A model generated the notes under the pieces. The model was given only the letters and a program-made list of their open reading frames with translations, had not been told where the DNA came from and made no database searches. Source: Gammaproteobacteria bacterium (GTDB lineage: Bacteria; Pseudomonadota; Gammaproteobacteria; Pseudomonadales; Azotimanducaceae). From it: a stretch of DNA of 56,177 bases. The stretch covers positions 1 through 56,177 of the forward strand of contig JAJFKA010000045.1 in NCBI GenBank assembly GCA_021773555.1, read 5' to 3'. How positions within the stretch are numbered: the first letter of the stretch is position 1; each line of letters starts with the position of its first letter. The translations under genes and the position numbers were made by a program. Positions 14,721-23,898 of the stretch are shown here, one piece after another.

Positions 14721-15542
14721 TTAATCCCCGGGCTTGAGGAATTCGATGACTGCTTTCAAGGCACGCTTGTCCTGGACCATGAACATATGCCCGCCTTCAA
14801 ACCACCTGAGCGATGCATTCGGTAAACGCTCCTTCAGGACCTGCTGGTTCGCCACTGGTGCAATGCCATCATACTTCCCGGCACAGATCAGTGTTGGTAT
14901 GGCAATCTCGCTTAACCGGTCCGTCACATCATGGGCTGCTCTTGCGAGCACCTGCGCCCTCGCTCCTCGTTTGAACTCTTCGGTCCCATGATCTGCAATC
15001 GCGTGCTCACGGGTATACCTGAGCATCGAATCAATCTTGTCAGGATTCGCTGCCTGCCATGCCTGATCCCGACGCAGATCATTGATTCCCATCAGCCTGC
15101 GCAGGCGTTGTTCCGGACTAATATCCGGCTCAAGCTCATGAAACGGATAGCTGGGGTACTCACCACCGGAGGATGTGCAACAGAGCACGAGTTTGTCGAT
15201 ACGTGCGGCATGACGCAACGCCAGATGCTGGGCAACCATGCCGCCGAAGGAAACCCCGATGACATGTGCGCGATCTACCGATAGCGCGTCCAGCAATGCC
15301 ACTGCATCATCCGCATATTGCGCCATAGTGTAGGGACCCTGTGGTTTTTCAGTCTGCCCAAGTCCCCGCTGGTCGTAGGCAATGGTAGTCATTGAGGCAG
15401 GTAGTGGTCCATCCATCACATTCGGCCGAGAGCGCAGATCACCACCCGTACCACCAATAAACAGAACCGGTGATGAATCAGCTTTGATATCGCCAGTGGC
15501 TTCGTAGTAGATTGCCAAATCCTGGGTCTTGATTATCGGCAA
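14721..15542 (-). CDS. Alpha/beta hydrolase
   Basis: 273 residues from a TTG at 15542, with GGAG 7 nt upstream. The nucleophile elbow is VIGVSFGGMVAQH (S98), the acid is in CAGKYDGIAPV and the His is in FEGGHMFMVQD. The N-terminal VLFIGGTGGD carries the oxyanion loop and YDQRGLGQTEKP the usual strand-4 motif. The architecture matches esterases and C-C bond hydrolases such as 3-oxoadipate enol-lactonase. It is cytoplasmic, monocistronic and divergent from 15648. Substrate unknown. Confidence 0.9.
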   Translation of the reverse strand: MPIIKTQDLAIYYEATGDIKADSSPVLFIGGTGGDLRSRPNVMDGPLPASMTTIAYDQRGLGQTEKPQGPYTMAQYADDAVALLDALSVDRAHVIGVSFGGMVAQHLALRHAARIDKLVLCCTSSGGEYPSYPFHELEPDISPEQRLRRLMGINDLRRDQAWQAANPDKIDSMLRYTREHAIADHGTEEFKRGARAQVLARAAHDVTDRLSEIAIPTLICAGKYDGIAPVANQQVLKERLPNASLRWFEGGHMFMVQDKRALKAVIEFLKPGD

Positions 15543-15647
15543 GGTTTTTCTCCGGATGTTGAGTACAGGGACAAGGATTACGATTGATGATTACAACTTA
15601 TTCCATGCAGTTGCTCAAGCATGCGTGGGGCAGGACATGGAGCGATT

Positions 15648-16268
15648 ATGAACGTCGATGTTTTAAAACAGGCGGAAGCCAATATCCTGCAACAATTCCC
15701 GGGAGGATTCAGCCACCCCGATATGGTCGCGATCGGTAAAAAGCATCCTGTTGACAAGCTCTCGGAGCAGGCGAAAAAGGTTCTCGGCAAGGCACAATTT
15801 AAAAACCAGGGTCAGGTACTTGAAGACCTGACTAAACTCGTCAGTCGTTCTTCCATGGTTTCAATGTTCGAGAAACCGAAATTCCGGGATTATGTGAACG
15901 GACTTGACCTGGATGACCGGGCCTGCCTCGCCAACGGATTCCGAAAAATGTTGCATGGTACCCAGCGCATTGGCTTCAATGAAGTTCTGAATATTCTGAG
16001 TACCGGCAAACTCGCCAGGTGGAGCCTGATTTCCATCTGTCCGCATCACTATCGACCCAACAAGGACGTTTTTGTAAAGCCAACAACCACCAAAGGAGTG
16101 ATCAAGCTATTCGAGTTGGATCTGACCTATAACCCGCGTCCTTCCTGGGAATTTTATGAAGCCTACCGGGAGGCTATCCTCCAGATGAAGTCCAGGGTCG
16201 ATCCATCGCTGGCACCAAACAATGCCGCGTTTACCGGCTTTCTGATGATGAGCCTCCAACACTTGTAA
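15648..16268 (+). CDS. Conserved hypothetical protein
   Basis: 206 residues from the ATG at 15648, preceded by GGAG at 5 nt; an ATG at 15621 is less likely. Residues 1-75 contain NILQQFPGGFSHPDMVAIGK and a helical region. The second part holds CLANGFRKMLHGTQRIGFNE and WSLISICPHHYRPNKDVFVK, then FELDLTYNPRPSWEFYEAYR. The pattern is of a soluble two-part cytoplasmic protein. I do not recognise the family and see no catalytic motif. Confidence 0.65.
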   Translation: MNVDVLKQAEANILQQFPGGFSHPDMVAIGKKHPVDKLSEQAKKVLGKAQFKNQGQVLEDLTKLVSRSSMVSMFEKPKFRDYVNGLDLDDRACLANGFRKMLHGTQRIGFNEVLNILSTGKLARWSLISICPHHYRPNKDVFVKPTTTKGVIKLFELDLTYNPRPSWEFYEAYREAILQMKSRVDPSLAPNNAAFTGFLMMSLQHL

Positions 16269-16318
16269 TTACAACGGACATCAATTCACCATTGACTCGC
16301 TTAAATGAAACGTTTGAA

Positions 16319-16624
16319 TCAGATGGCGCTCTGGTGCTGATCGCCGATGGTATGAAAGTTGATTTTCACTTTGTTGCTCGCCCACTTGCCGAGCTTGCTG
16401 CTCACCTCCAGCGAATAGGGTTGTTCGAAATGGGCATCGATCGCTGCCCGGTCCTGCCATTCCTCGTAGAAGAACAGGCAGTTTTCCAGTTCTGGAGAAA
16501 CCAGATAGCGGTGACTGATACAACCGGATTCCAACCGTGACGCTTTGACATGCCGGTCAGCAACTTCAAGTGCTTCTTCCCAGTGTTCCGGCTTAACAAT
16601 GACTTCAGAAGTGATGATGATCAT
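16319..16624 (-). CDS. Antibiotic biosynthesis monooxygenase (ABM) domain protein
   Basis: 101 residues from the ATG at 16624 (the frame runs to 16633). MIIITSEVIVKPEHWEEALE, then SRLESGCISHRYLVSPEL and CLFFYEEWQDRAAIDAHF, is the ferredoxin-like ABM fold seen in YgiN and quinol monooxygenases. These are small cofactor-free dimers acting on quinols or aromatic substrates. It stands between a hypothetical gene and the aldo/keto reductase on the same strand, 30 nt downstream of the latter, so the two could be cotranscribed. Confidence 0.88.
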   Translation of the reverse strand: MIIITSEVIVKPEHWEEALEVADRHVKASRLESGCISHRYLVSPELENCLFFYEEWQDRAAIDAHFEQPYSLEVSSKLGKWASNKVKINFHTIGDQHQSAI

Positions 16625-16654
16625 TCGCAGCATCCGTGATGAGAGATTCGTCGA

Positions 16655-17647
16655 TTATCCATTGAGCATCGCCATACCCTGCTCGTTGTATCTTGTCCCC
16701 TGCACCATGTCGGCGAGCTGATCCAGAATCGTGAGTTCTTTGTCATCCAGAGTCAGCGTCATCGCAGCCAGATTTGACTTCAGGTTAGTCAGTTTCGTCG
16801 TCCCCGGAATTAACAGAACATTCTCTTGCCTGGCTATTACCCACGCCAGTGCCACTTCAGCGGATGTTACGTTTCTGGCCTGCGCAAGCGCAATGATCCG
16901 GTCTACCAGCGCGAGGTTGGCGCGATAGGCGTCACCCGAAAAACGTGGCTGCATAACACCCCTGAAATCATTATCCGCTATTTGACTCGTCGTCTTGAAT
17001 GCACCGGTCAGCATACCCCGGCCGAGCGGAGAATAGGCGACGAGACTGGTGCCGGTTTCAACGCAGGCAGGAATAACATCTGCCTCAATATCCCGACTGA
17101 ATATAGAATACTCGGACTGCAATGCTGCGATGGGATGTATTGCGCTCGCCCGTTTGAGCGTGGCACCTGAGACCTCGGACAATCCGATCGCGCCGATTTT
17201 CCCCTCTTTCACCAGTTCCGCCATGGCGGCCACGGTCTCCTCGATCGGTGTATTGGGATCGGCACGATGCAGATAGTAGAGATCGATGTGATCAGTTTGA
17301 AGTCGCCCCAGTGAATCCTCCACCGCGCGACGACAATTCGCCCTGGACCCGTCAAGCCCGACCCGTTCTCCACTCACCGGATCACGCAGCGGACCAAATT
17401 TCGTTGCGATCCTGACCTTGTCCCGTCGATCATGGAACGCAAGTCCTAACAATGTCTCATTGGCCGAACCAACCCCATAAGACTCAGCCGTATCGAAATG
17501 ATCAACACCGAGATCAATCGCCTCATGTAAAAGTTTGACCGCAACATTAATATCCGTTGGCGGCCCGTAAAATTCTGACAGTCCCATGCAACCAAGCCCA
17601 ACCTGGTTCATGGTGATAGTCGTGTTACCAAGATTTCTGTGATTCAT
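16655..17647 (-). CDS. Aldo/keto reductase
   Basis: 330 residues from the ATG at 17647, with AAGGAA 6-7 nt upstream. The catalytic tetrad is visible: D52 and Y57 in DHFDTAESYG, K83 in IATKFG, H127 in DLYYLHRAD. The NADPH-binding C-terminal part includes LIPGTTKLTNLKSNLAA. This is the AKR13-like group (YajO/yhdN type) with NADPH-dependent carbonyl reduction. It follows the SDR on the same strand (66 nt), so a reductive pair is plausible. Substrate unknown. Confidence 0.92.
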   Translation of the reverse strand: MNHRNLGNTTITMNQVGLGCMGLSEFYGPPTDINVAVKLLHEAIDLGVDHFDTAESYGVGSANETLLGLAFHDRRDKVRIATKFGPLRDPVSGERVGLDGSRANCRRAVEDSLGRLQTDHIDLYYLHRADPNTPIEETVAAMAELVKEGKIGAIGLSEVSGATLKRASAIHPIAALQSEYSIFSRDIEADVIPACVETGTSLVAYSPLGRGMLTGAFKTTSQIADNDFRGVMQPRFSGDAYRANLALVDRIIALAQARNVTSAEVALAWVIARQENVLLIPGTTKLTNLKSNLAAMTLTLDDKELTILDQLADMVQGTRYNEQGMAMLNG

Positions 17648-17713
17648 ATGAATTTCCTTAAAGCTTACGCGGTCAGCACGCTGCCCCACGCTCGTTGTCC
17701 GGGGTTTACATTC

Positions 17714-18448
17714 CTATTTTTTGCCTGGCGGCTCAATAATCCAGGCTGGTTTGTTTTCACTGACTTTTGCCCAGGTCGCACCGCTTTGCTCAACCTGGAA
17801 AAGTCTGAGCACTTCCTCGGCCACATGCTCGGGACGCATGAAAATCGCCTCGGGCGTCCGCTGGTCCTGCGGGATTATGTTGGTATCAATACCTCCCGGA
17901 CACAGCGCATTAATTCGCAGCTCGCGGGCTGCCAACTCACCTTTCAAGCTTCGGACCAGCCCCGTAACCGCGTGTTTGGTCATCGAGTAGAGCGGATCAA
18001 TACCGTATGGCACGACGCCCGCAAGTGACCCGGTAACCACGATACTGCCTCCCTTATTCATCAGCGGTAACAGATAGTGCAATCCCAGTACTACCCCATC
18101 GATATTGACCCCCATCAGCTTTCGATATCGCGCCAAGGTCATTGCAGCAAAACTGTAATCTGCCAGGGGCGCTGCTGGCGGTGCACTTTGTATGCCCGCA
18201 TTCAGGTGAAGGTGATCAATTCCCGTTCCGGAAAGCCTGGCTGCGACATCCTGCCACGATGCTTCATCACTGACGTCACAATAGTAAAAAGTGCTTTTAC
18301 TTCTTTGTGCCCCGGCCTCACCTTCCACCCTGTCGATGTCGAGACCGAATACATTCGCACCTTCGCTCGACGCCAGACTGACGACTGCCGCTCCGATACC
18401 GGAGGCCGCCCCTGTTAAAACGACATTCCGCGCTTGTAATTGCTTCAC
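17714..18448 (-). CDS. Short-chain dehydrogenase/reductase (SDR)
   Basis: 244 residues from a GTG at 18448, preceded by GGAG; the frame extends to 18505, but that leader is unlike SDRs. The Rossmann motif is VVLTGAASGIGAAV, the acidic FGLDIDR fits NAD(H) preference, NAG is in HLHLNAGIQSA, and the catalytic set is the Ser in VTGSLAGV with YSMTK. It ends with LCPGGIDTNI as in classical SDRs. It oxidises a secondary alcohol or reduces a ketone in the cytoplasm. Probably transcribed with the aldo/keto reductase. Confidence 0.92.
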   Translation of the reverse strand: MKQLQARNVVLTGAASGIGAAVVSLASSEGANVFGLDIDRVEGEAGAQRSKSTFYYCDVSDEASWQDVAARLSGTGIDHLHLNAGIQSAPPAAPLADYSFAAMTLARYRKLMGVNIDGVVLGLHYLLPLMNKGGSIVVTGSLAGVVPYGIDPLYSMTKHAVTGLVRSLKGELAARELRINALCPGGIDTNIIPQDQRTPEAIFMRPEHVAEEVLRLFQVEQSGATWAKVSENKPAWIIEPPGKK

Positions 18449-18589
18449 CGCAAGGGTCTCCTCACCTGTTCTCATTACCGAAACATTCGGAAAATTACCC
18501 TGCACACATAAGCAAAACCATCACCAGCAGCAAGGAGGTCAATTTTTTTTTAATATAGCATAGCGCCCAGGGATCGACCTCGACATCAC

Positions 18590-18910
18590 TTAAGAATGCT
18601 TCTCAACCCTTCGCCGTAGTCGCTGCAGGCTCTCCATCTGCCGTTCCGCGAATCCAGCTAACCAGTCGTTGCTGATATGCAATAACGGCGATTTCTCTAT
18701 CGTGTAAAGTTGTGCCTTTCCTCGTTTGCGAGTGGAAACCACACCGCATTCCCGCAAAATACGCAGATGACGTGAAATACCCGGTCGAGAAGTCTGTTCG
18801 AACAACCCAGCGATTTCCCCCGCCGGCAAGGTTCCTTTTTCATTCAGCAGGTCGAGGATTTGCCGCCGGGTCGGGTCGGCAATGGCGACATAGGCATCGC
18901 GTATTGTCAT
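18590..18910 (-). CDS. ArsR-family regulator paired with a SRPBCC gene
   Basis: 106 residues from the ATG at 18910, overlapping the stop of the upstream SRPBCC gene by 4 nt. DAYVAIADPTRRQILDLLNE, then LPAGEIAGLF, RPGISRHLRILRECGVVS and RKRGKAQLYTI is the winged helix-turn-helix of the ArsR/SdpR type. It lacks the metal-binding cysteine pair in helix 3. These regulators are commonly coupled to AHSA1/SRPBCC genes and autorepress the pair. A candidate operator lies at 19395-19410. Confidence 0.92.
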   Translation of the reverse strand: MTIRDAYVAIADPTRRQILDLLNEKGTLPAGEIAGLFEQTSRPGISRHLRILRECGVVSTRKRGKAQLYTIEKSPLLHISNDWLAGFAERQMESLQRLRRRVEKHS

Positions 18911-19359
18911 GCTTCAACGATTTTGCGAAGCGCGCTCAAGTGCTTGATGTCCCATCCTCCTTCGTAGCCTTCAAGATTGTCAGCCGATTCAATCCCGAGA
19001 CGTTCAAAGCCATGGTGGAAAATCTCAACCTGAGTGCCGTCGAACAATGGTGTCAGCCGAATAGTCCATTGCGTGGGTACCGGCCACTGATGTGGTGCTT
19101 CCCACTGGCTGTTAAAGGAGATCTCCTGTTGCTCGTCATGGACCAGCACCTCCCCGCCGTAATAGCGTGCCTCGCCGTCAATTTCGACTGACATCCGGAC
19201 AACGCCGCCTACGCTTAAATCAAAGTTGAGCAGGGTGTGACCCAGATTCAGCCAGGCTTTGATCCTGTCAAATGTCGTGAATTCCTGCCAGACACTGGCG
19301 GGAGACGCATTGATAAAAATACTTCTACGAACGTGTAACGCTCCAATTGTGAGTCCCAT
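18907..19359 (-). CDS. SRPBCC (AHSA1-like) protein
   Basis: 150 residues from the ATG at 19359, with GAGG 8-9 nt upstream. RRSIFINASPASVWQEFTTF followed by LSVGGVVRMSVEIDGEARYY, WTIRLTPLFDGTQVEIFHHG and GWDIKHLSALRKIVEA is the START/Bet v1-like fold of AHSA1 proteins, which bind small hydrophobic molecules. It is the first gene of a two-gene unit with the ArsR regulator. The ligand is unknown. Confidence 0.9.
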   Translation of the reverse strand: MGLTIGALHVRRSIFINASPASVWQEFTTFDRIKAWLNLGHTLLNFDLSVGGVVRMSVEIDGEARYYGGEVLVHDEQQEISFNSQWEAPHQWPVPTQWTIRLTPLFDGTQVEIFHHGFERLGIESADNLEGYEGGWDIKHLSALRKIVEA

Positions 19360-19394
19360 ACTCGCTGCCTCGTGGAATTTCGATCATCTTACGA

Positions 19395-19410
19395 GTAACT
19401 GATTGGTTAC
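19395..19410. promoter_or_regulatory. Imperfect palindrome, candidate ArsR operator
   Basis: GTAACTGATTGGTTAC has perfect outer arms GTAAC and GTTAC around TGATTG. It lies 36 nt upstream of the SRPBCC-ArsR pair and matches the GTAAC/GTTAC type of palindrome found in front of such pairs. An autoregulatory operator is likely. Confidence 0.6.
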
Positions 19411-19456
19411 GCAATTATCAATTCAATCGCCAACACTTATCGGCAAACTATCGTGG

Positions 19457-20791
19457 CTATAAACCCGGGCCGGGAACCATCTTTGACCCGTCGCTGAATC
19501 TCGAAAAACGAAAGCGGCGCAAATCATGGACTGCTGATTGCCCCATGATCATGCGTGCCATCACTTCTCCTGCACCGGGTCCAAATCCGAATCCATGGCC
19601 GCTGAATCCCGTGGCAAGATACAAGCCAGGATAAGCGTCAACCTGGTCCATCACCGGCACCACATCCGGTGTCACATCAATCATACCTGCCCAACTCTCA
19701 GCCAGCGGAACGCTGCCGAGGGAAGGCAGGTATCGCGCCAGCCGGGCATTGATGAGTTCAATGGCCTCAGCGGAAGGTGAAGGATTGAGCACTCGCGTTC
19801 TCTCGAACGGCGAAACATCGTTTGCCTGCCAATGTCGTTCCGGAAACAATCGCGTCCAGAGGTCTTCCCCGATTCGCAGCTTCAGGTTTTTTCTGCTCTC
19901 CATCAATACCGGCAGAAATTCCCTGAAGAAACGAAAGCTGTCGGCACCCAAAAAATGCTCGTTAGTACCACCGGGAGCAAGTGTATAACCACCATCCTGC
20001 CTGCGCCTGAAGGCGAGTCCACCTCCGGCCGCGTTACCACTGAACAGCTCAGCGACAGGCTCCGTTCTCGCCACTGTTGCACGGACTGTTAACTGGGGTA
20101 AGCGAATATCATGATTGCCGACAAACTGGGAAGACCAGGCACCACCGGCACAGAGCACAATCGGCGCTTTGACTCGACCATGCTCAGTAATAACACCGGC
20201 AACTTTCCCACCTTCGATGTCCAGCATACGGACCGCACAATTTTCTCTGATGGTGACACCATCCTCAGCCAGTTTCCTGGCCATCGCGGGTACCGCGGTA
20301 AACGGTTCAGCCCGGCCGTCACTCGGCGTGATCAGCGCGCCTCGCCACTGGCCGGGTTTCTCGCCAATTAATCTGTCGACTTCAGCGGCGTCAATAATGC
20401 GGCTGTCCAGTTGGTGCGGTCTGGCTATTTCCAGCCATTTGGCGAACTCCTCGAGTTCCGAGTCATGTCGGGCGAGATACATGACCCCCTGCCGAGTAAA
20501 ACCAACATCCTCACCCAGCTCTTCCGAAATCTTCTCCCAGTGATTAATGCTGTCAATCATGATCGGAAGTTCTGCGCCATCCCTACCCTGCTGTCGAACC
20601 CAGCCCCAGTTTCTGGATGACTGCTCTCCGGCAACCCGGCCTTTATCACAGATCAGGACACTCACGCCGTGGCGGGCAAGAAACCACGCGGTACTGACGC
20701 CGATCACCCCGGCACCGATAATCACGACCTCAACCTGTTCGGGAAGTGCACCATGGAATCGAACGGGACTTTTATCGCTGATCATCGGCAC
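19457..20791 (-). CDS. FAD-dependent oxidoreductase of the D-amino-acid/sarcosine oxidase (DAO) family
   Basis: 444 residues; GTG at 20791, with an ATG two codons later. The dinucleotide-binding motif is VVIIGAGVIGVSTAWFLARH, then VLICDKGRVAGEQSSRNWGW. The C-terminal DAO/GG motif is YLATGFSGHGFGFGPGAGEV. Between lie the substrate region and WAGMIDVTPDVVPVMD. The family oxidises amines or amino acids (glycine, sarcosine, D-amino acids, opines) using FAD. It is cytoplasmic, without a signal. The NWGWVRQQGRD segment is characteristic of a subgroup often annotated as FAD-binding oxidoreductases near amino-acid genes. It is alone on its strand, and its substrate is open. Confidence 0.9.
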   Translation of the reverse strand: MPMISDKSPVRFHGALPEQVEVVIIGAGVIGVSTAWFLARHGVSVLICDKGRVAGEQSSRNWGWVRQQGRDGAELPIMIDSINHWEKISEELGEDVGFTRQGVMYLARHDSELEEFAKWLEIARPHQLDSRIIDAAEVDRLIGEKPGQWRGALITPSDGRAEPFTAVPAMARKLAEDGVTIRENCAVRMLDIEGGKVAGVITEHGRVKAPIVLCAGGAWSSQFVGNHDIRLPQLTVRATVARTEPVAELFSGNAAGGGLAFRRRQDGGYTLAPGGTNEHFLGADSFRFFREFLPVLMESRKNLKLRIGEDLWTRLFPERHWQANDVSPFERTRVLNPSPSAEAIELINARLARYLPSLGSVPLAESWAGMIDVTPDVVPVMDQVDAYPGLYLATGFSGHGFGFGPGAGEVMARMIMGQSAVHDLRRFRFSRFSDGSKMVPGPGL

Positions 20792-20943
20792 AGTAGAGAT
20801 TTCTCCGCAGACAGGGGTTGTTCTGTCATGTTATAGGATTTTCCATAGGCGCGTGTTTCAATAGCGATCGATACGGCCGGGCTCGTTGGATTCAATCACC
20901 GGGGCTGTCGACAAAATACAGACAAAATCCAGGAGATCTTTTA

Positions 20944-21765
20944 ATGCCACATGCGCAGATTAATGGTGCAAAGCTCTGGTATGACGTTCGCGGACAAGGC
21001 GAGCCGATACTACTTCATCATGGCTATACCGCGTCGCGGGTTAACTGGTTACCGGTTGCGGACCGGTTACAGGACCGCTATCAGGTAATCCTGATGGAAT
21101 GTCGTGGCACTGGCGAAAGTGAGGATACCAAAGAGGGTTACAACTTCGAGCAGTATGTCCGTGACGTGATTGCCATGGTTGACCATCTGGGTATTGATAA
21201 GTTTACCTACGCGGGCCATAGCATGGGTGGGGGCATTGGCTTCTTACTGGGTCTGAATTACGCAGCACGACTGGATCGACTGATTTTGATGGCACCCGTG
21301 CCCAGTGGTGGTATCAGCGGCGAGCCGGACCCGGTTGCCCTGGAGCGGCGACAACTGGCCCGCCGCAACAAGGATCGCGATTTCTTCAAGGCTGAAATGA
21401 TAGCAACAAGGTTTCGCCCGGATGTGCAGACCGATGAGTGGTTTGAAAGCCGCGTCGATCATCTCCTGAGGGTAAGCGACGGACACATTCAAGGCGGAAT
21501 GGAAACCATGCGTGCACTAAATGTCGAGGCTGATCTTGGTTCCCTGACGGTGCCGACGCTCATGCTAGCCGGAGCGGTGGACGGCCTGCTCCACGCAAAC
21601 CTCAACGACTTTATGCGGCTACCTAATGCCAGTCTGCATGTTTTTTCACGTGCAGGGCACGACGTTGCAATCCATGAACCGGACGGGGTTAGCGAGGCCA
21701 TCGACAGTTTTATGCAGCATGGCCCGCTAAGTGCAGCACGGCTACTGGAACGAGCGAAAAGTTGA
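20944..21765 (+). CDS. Alpha/beta hydrolase
   Basis: 273 residues from the ATG at 20944, with AGGAGA 7 nt upstream; a longer frame from 20818 is not supported. The nucleophile is GHSMGGG (S93), the oxyanion region LLHHGYTASRVNW, strand 4 MECRGTGESED, the acid likely in LAGAVDGLL, and the His in SRAGHDVAIHEP. An esterase, lactonase or epoxide-hydrolase-like function in the cytoplasm is expected. No operon partner. Substrate unknown. Confidence 0.9.
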   Translation: MPHAQINGAKLWYDVRGQGEPILLHHGYTASRVNWLPVADRLQDRYQVILMECRGTGESEDTKEGYNFEQYVRDVIAMVDHLGIDKFTYAGHSMGGGIGFLLGLNYAARLDRLILMAPVPSGGISGEPDPVALERRQLARRNKDRDFFKAEMIATRFRPDVQTDEWFESRVDHLLRVSDGHIQGGMETMRALNVEADLGSLTVPTLMLAGAVDGLLHANLNDFMRLPNASLHVFSRAGHDVAIHEPDGVSEAIDSFMQHGPLSAARLLERAKS

Positions 21766-21783
21766 TCCGGGTCTGATCACACC

Positions 21784-22362
21784 TCAGGACAAATCAGCAA
21801 CCAGGGATTGATGAACCACTTCATTCACTAAAACCTCCGCGCAGCTATAGCCAGGATGGTCGATGCCAATGGTGATGCTACCCCCGTTCTTCGCCGCGTT
21901 TATCTGCTCCTCGGACAAGGGATATCGCATAAAATGTACGGCCGAGGTTTTGGTTTCGTTGCTGCGTTCCATATCTTCATCAGCAATGGCAAAGGTCTTA
22001 CCGGTCTCCCCTACTTTCATCCAGATACGATTCTCGATCCCAACAAGTTCAGTGAGCCTGACTTTGCGTTCATCCTCATCCTCGTACTGGATTAACAAAC
22101 TGCATTTCCAGTTGTTCCCGTCAGGAATCAACGGATTATAGGCATCGAGCTCTTCCTGAATCGCGTTTGCTTCGAATATTTTCTCAATGCGCAACATTTC
22201 CTGCACCTGGTAACGAATACTCAGTTCGTCCTCGAAGATCAGCAGGATATGCTCACCCAATTTCACCCGGCGCTGCTGCTTATGGTCAAGCACCTTCCGG
22301 CGAAACTCTGTGCGCACCGTGGAGTAATCTTCCAGGCTCATTAAATCTGATCTACTTAGCAT
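21784..22362 (-). CDS. DUF3501 family protein
   Basis: 192 residues from the ATG at 22362. RSDLMSLEDYSTVRTEFRRK, then RRVKLGEHILLIFEDELSIR and YQVQEMLRIEKIFEANAIQE is the characteristic DUF3501 N-terminus, followed by an acidic middle and HFMRYPLSEEQINAAKNGGS, then IGIDHPGYSC. Many DUF3501 genes sit beside an Fe-S (heterodisulfide-reductase-like) protein and rubrerythrin; here neither partner is near. Function unknown; cytoplasmic. Confidence 0.85.
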   Translation of the reverse strand: MLSRSDLMSLEDYSTVRTEFRRKVLDHKQQRRVKLGEHILLIFEDELSIRYQVQEMLRIEKIFEANAIQEELDAYNPLIPDGNNWKCSLLIQYEDEDERKVRLTELVGIENRIWMKVGETGKTFAIADEDMERSNETKTSAVHFMRYPLSEEQINAAKNGGSITIGIDHPGYSCAEVLVNEVVHQSLVADLS

Positions 22363-22453
22363 CGCTACTCCGTGTTATTCCGACTCATTGGTTCAATTGT
22401 CTTTTTGGTTAGATTGATAGATAGGCAATTAGTGTGTCCGCTCAGATTCTGGC

Positions 22454-23305
22454 TTAACTTCTGAGATACGTGCTTTTCGACTCCTGGAATAACCTGTCCA
22501 GGGTCTGCCAGATTACCCCGGCTTCACCGTTGCCCACCGGTCTGCCATTCACCTCACTGACGGGCCAAAGCTCATGTCCTGTCGAGGTAATCCAAACCTC
22601 GTCTGCACCGAGCAGTTCCGCCTCACTGATTGCGCGTTCCTCGATTGCCAACCCGTTAGACCTTGCAAGTTCCACCAGATGGTCCCGGGTGATGCCGTGG
22701 AGCAGAAAATGACTCTTCGGAGGGGTGATAATCACGCCATTGACCGCGATAAACACATTCGAGGATGTTGATTCCGTTACCTCCCCGTCACGCAACAGGA
22801 TCGCATCGTCGTATCCCTCGTCCAGGGCTTCATTTTTCAGCAATCCATTCGCGATCAGGCTCACGACCTTGATGTCGCCGCGCCCCCAGCGAAAATCCCG
22901 TTTGGTTACCATACGGTAAGGCACAACCGAATCTCTCAACAATTGCGGGGCCTGGGTCACGGTTATCAGAACCGTGGGTGTCACATCTTGCGGATACTCA
23001 TGTGACCGGGGTGATGCAATGCCTCGCGTAACCTGCAGATACAGCAGCGCAGTTTGCTCGCCACTTTTCTCGATCGCATGGGTCAACAAAATTTTCCATT
23101 CGTCGTCACTCATTGGCGAGCGTAATCTGATTTCTCCCAGACTTCTGCCAAGGCGCACAAGATGTTGCTCGAGCGTGAAAATACGACCCTCGTAGACCGG
23201 CATCACTTCATAGATGCCGTCACCGAACATAAAACCACGATCAAAAACCGACACCCTGGCCTTTTCCGGTGCCAGCCATTCACCATTTAAATAAGCAATC
23301 GCCAT
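22454..23305 (-). CDS. D-amino acid aminotransferase (PLP fold-type IV)
   Basis: 283 residues from the ATG at 23305. AIAYLNGEWLAPEKARVSVF, then DRGFMFGDGIYEVMPVYEG is the class IV opening. The PLP lysine is K146 in RGDIKVVSLIANGLLKNEA, closely like the 'DIK' motif of D-alanine aminotransferase, and EVTESTSSNVF is the phosphate-binding region. It transaminates D-amino acids with 2-oxoglutarate or pyruvate, supplying D-Glu/D-Ala or degrading D-amino acids. A branched-chain or ADC-lyase role is less likely given the DIK motif. Monocistronic, minus strand, after DUF3501. Confidence 0.9.
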   Translation of the reverse strand: MAIAYLNGEWLAPEKARVSVFDRGFMFGDGIYEVMPVYEGRIFTLEQHLVRLGRSLGEIRLRSPMSDDEWKILLTHAIEKSGEQTALLYLQVTRGIASPRSHEYPQDVTPTVLITVTQAPQLLRDSVVPYRMVTKRDFRWGRGDIKVVSLIANGLLKNEALDEGYDDAILLRDGEVTESTSSNVFIAVNGVIITPPKSHFLLHGITRDHLVELARSNGLAIEERAISEAELLGADEVWITSTGHELWPVSEVNGRPVGNGEAGVIWQTLDRLFQESKSTYLRS

Positions 23306-23421
23306 GAATACTTCGCCTTGTAGATTTCGTTGCCCACTCTACCAGTAAATGGACGTCTGTCTACTTTGGCCTCGGGCATCCAGGTGCTATTCTGGTGTTC
23401 AGATCTCAGTACGGGGAGCAC

Positions 23422-23898
23422 ATGAACATTCAGGATCTTGGCGCCATCGGCGAACTGGTAAGTGCCATCGCCGTTATTGCATCCGTACTCTACCTCGCAG
23501 TACAGATCCGCCATGGCCTCGATGGTTATCGCAGTGCTATTGCGCAACAGATCACCACGCAATTTTCCAATATGCAGATGGAAATCGCGAAGGATGACAA
23601 GCTCCTGAGTGCCTGGAGCAAGGCCCAGGCTGACCGTCCGCTGGATGAGCAGGAAGCCTTGCGCGCAATCTATATAACTTCGAGCTTTATGATCGCGTTC
23701 GAAAATATGTTCTACCAGTACCGCGCTGGCATGCTCGATAAAGACTCCTATTACCCACGGCGCGTGGCCATGACTGCAATCATGAGAACCAGTCTAAGCA
23801 GGTCCTGGTGGCAGCGGTTCGGCCGACATCAGTTCCCACCCGAATTTGTTACGGAAGTCGAAAGTGTGATCAAGGATCACCAGGAGCGGGCTGAATAA
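23422..23898 (+). CDS. Small membrane-anchored protein of unknown function (DUF4760-like)
   Basis: 158 residues from the ATG at 23422, with GGGGAG at 4 nt; the frame runs back to 23395. A transmembrane helix lies at about residues 9-25 (ELVSAIAVIASVLYLAV), followed by QIRHGLDGYRSAIAQQITTQ and a helical domain with FENMFYQYRAGMLDKDSYY. It is organised like the 945-1457 protein: one helix, then a 'QIR' motif and a soluble helical domain. It is coupled to the GFA gene (stop and start share one base). Function unknown. Confidence 0.72.
   Translation: MNIQDLGAIGELVSAIAVIASVLYLAVQIRHGLDGYRSAIAQQITTQFSNMQMEIAKDDKLLSAWSKAQADRPLDEQEALRAIYITSSFMIAFENMFYQYRAGMLDKDSYYPRRVAMTAIMRTSLSRSWWQRFGRHQFPPEFVTEVESVIKDHQERAE

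Noticed and set aside
23287-23562. 91-residue minus-strand frame between the aminotransferase and the DUF4760-like gene
   Set aside because: Overlaps both genes, no ribosome site, composition not protein-like.
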